A DNA stretch of 41,806 bases from NCBI GenBank assembly GCA_030681475.1, contig JAUXWT010000021.1:1-41806 (forward strand). The letters run 5' to 3'. Below, in pieces: positions 41,671-41,806 of this stretch. A model generated the notes under the pieces. That model did no database searches and was not told where the DNA came from. It was given only the letters and a program-made list of their open reading frames with translations. Within the stretch, counting starts at the first letter, position 1. The number at the start of each line of letters is the position of its first letter. Source of the stretch: Bacteroidales bacterium. Lineage in GTDB: Bacteria; Bacteroidota; Bacteroidia; Bacteroidales; FEN-979. A program made the position numbers and the translations under genes.

Positions 41671-41806
41671 GTCCACTCCGAAAAGTCGGAGGGCCTGTTT
41701 GGGTTAATTGATTTATAATAGTAGTTAAACGTATTCATTTTTGACGTAGTTATAAACAAATGATTGTCAATAACTTAATTTGTTTTTGTCGTTTTTTAAC
41801 GGTAGA
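41671..41806. other. window end without a recognised feature
   Basis: No gene, strong hairpin or TAnnTTTG element is seen in these 136 AT-rich bases. Confidence 0.4.

Overview
The window reads as chromosomal DNA of a member of the Bacteroidota. Two large secreted proteins end in type IX secretion (T9SS) sorting domains. There are several matches to the Bacteroidota promoter element TAnnTTTG, and Shine-Dalgarno sequences are not evident. Lipoproteins, a Reg_prop/Y_Y_Y sensor and a REP-associated (Y1) transposase fit the same group. Base composition is moderate, with one clearly AT-rich gene (a type IIG restriction-modification enzyme). No phage, CRISPR array, rRNA or conjugative element is visible.

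Left part (1-9.8 kb). A truncated T9SS surface protein (242-1570) comes first. Next, on the minus strand, is the most striking gene (2229-4478): three rhodanese domains, only the third with a catalytic Cys, fused to a complete EgtD-type histidine methyltransferase. This looks like both steps of oxygen-independent ergothioneine synthesis (EanB plus EanA) in one polypeptide. A frameshifted unknown gene lies directly behind it. A DUF4136 lipoprotein, an outer-membrane barrel, a small secreted acidic repeat protein and a lipoprotein propeller-Y_Y_Y-adenylate cyclase follow. The cyclase gene is split by an 87-bp hairpin-rich insertion.

Middle part (9.8-31.4 kb). This holds a T9SS Asp-box protein, an AAA/DUF4143 ATPase, a PQQ-like propeller, an IMPDH/GMP reductase-family enzyme overlapping an NAD(P)-binding protein, the type IIG enzyme, a DUF169 protein, a short-chain dehydrogenase and a small membrane protein. 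A MIP18-family Fe-S protein plus dxs pair, a TPR membrane protein, tRNA-Ala(CGC), a diheme cytochrome c with a VOC protein, the RAYT transposase with an internal perfect palindrome, and an aromatic L-amino-acid decarboxylase-like enzyme complete it.

Right part (31.5-41.8 kb). Two consecutive class II UvrA-like genes lack the UvrB-binding insertion. The second has no ATG, and both have an altered Walker B Asp in the C-terminal ATPase. After a convergent Old Yellow Enzyme gene come scoA-scoB-hmgA-hppD: tyrosine breakdown through homogentisate combined with acetoacetate activation. Several leaders in this part carry short tandem repeats with units of 8-16 nt, one of them abutting a promoter.

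All calls rest on reading the sequence and on family knowledge; no database search was run.
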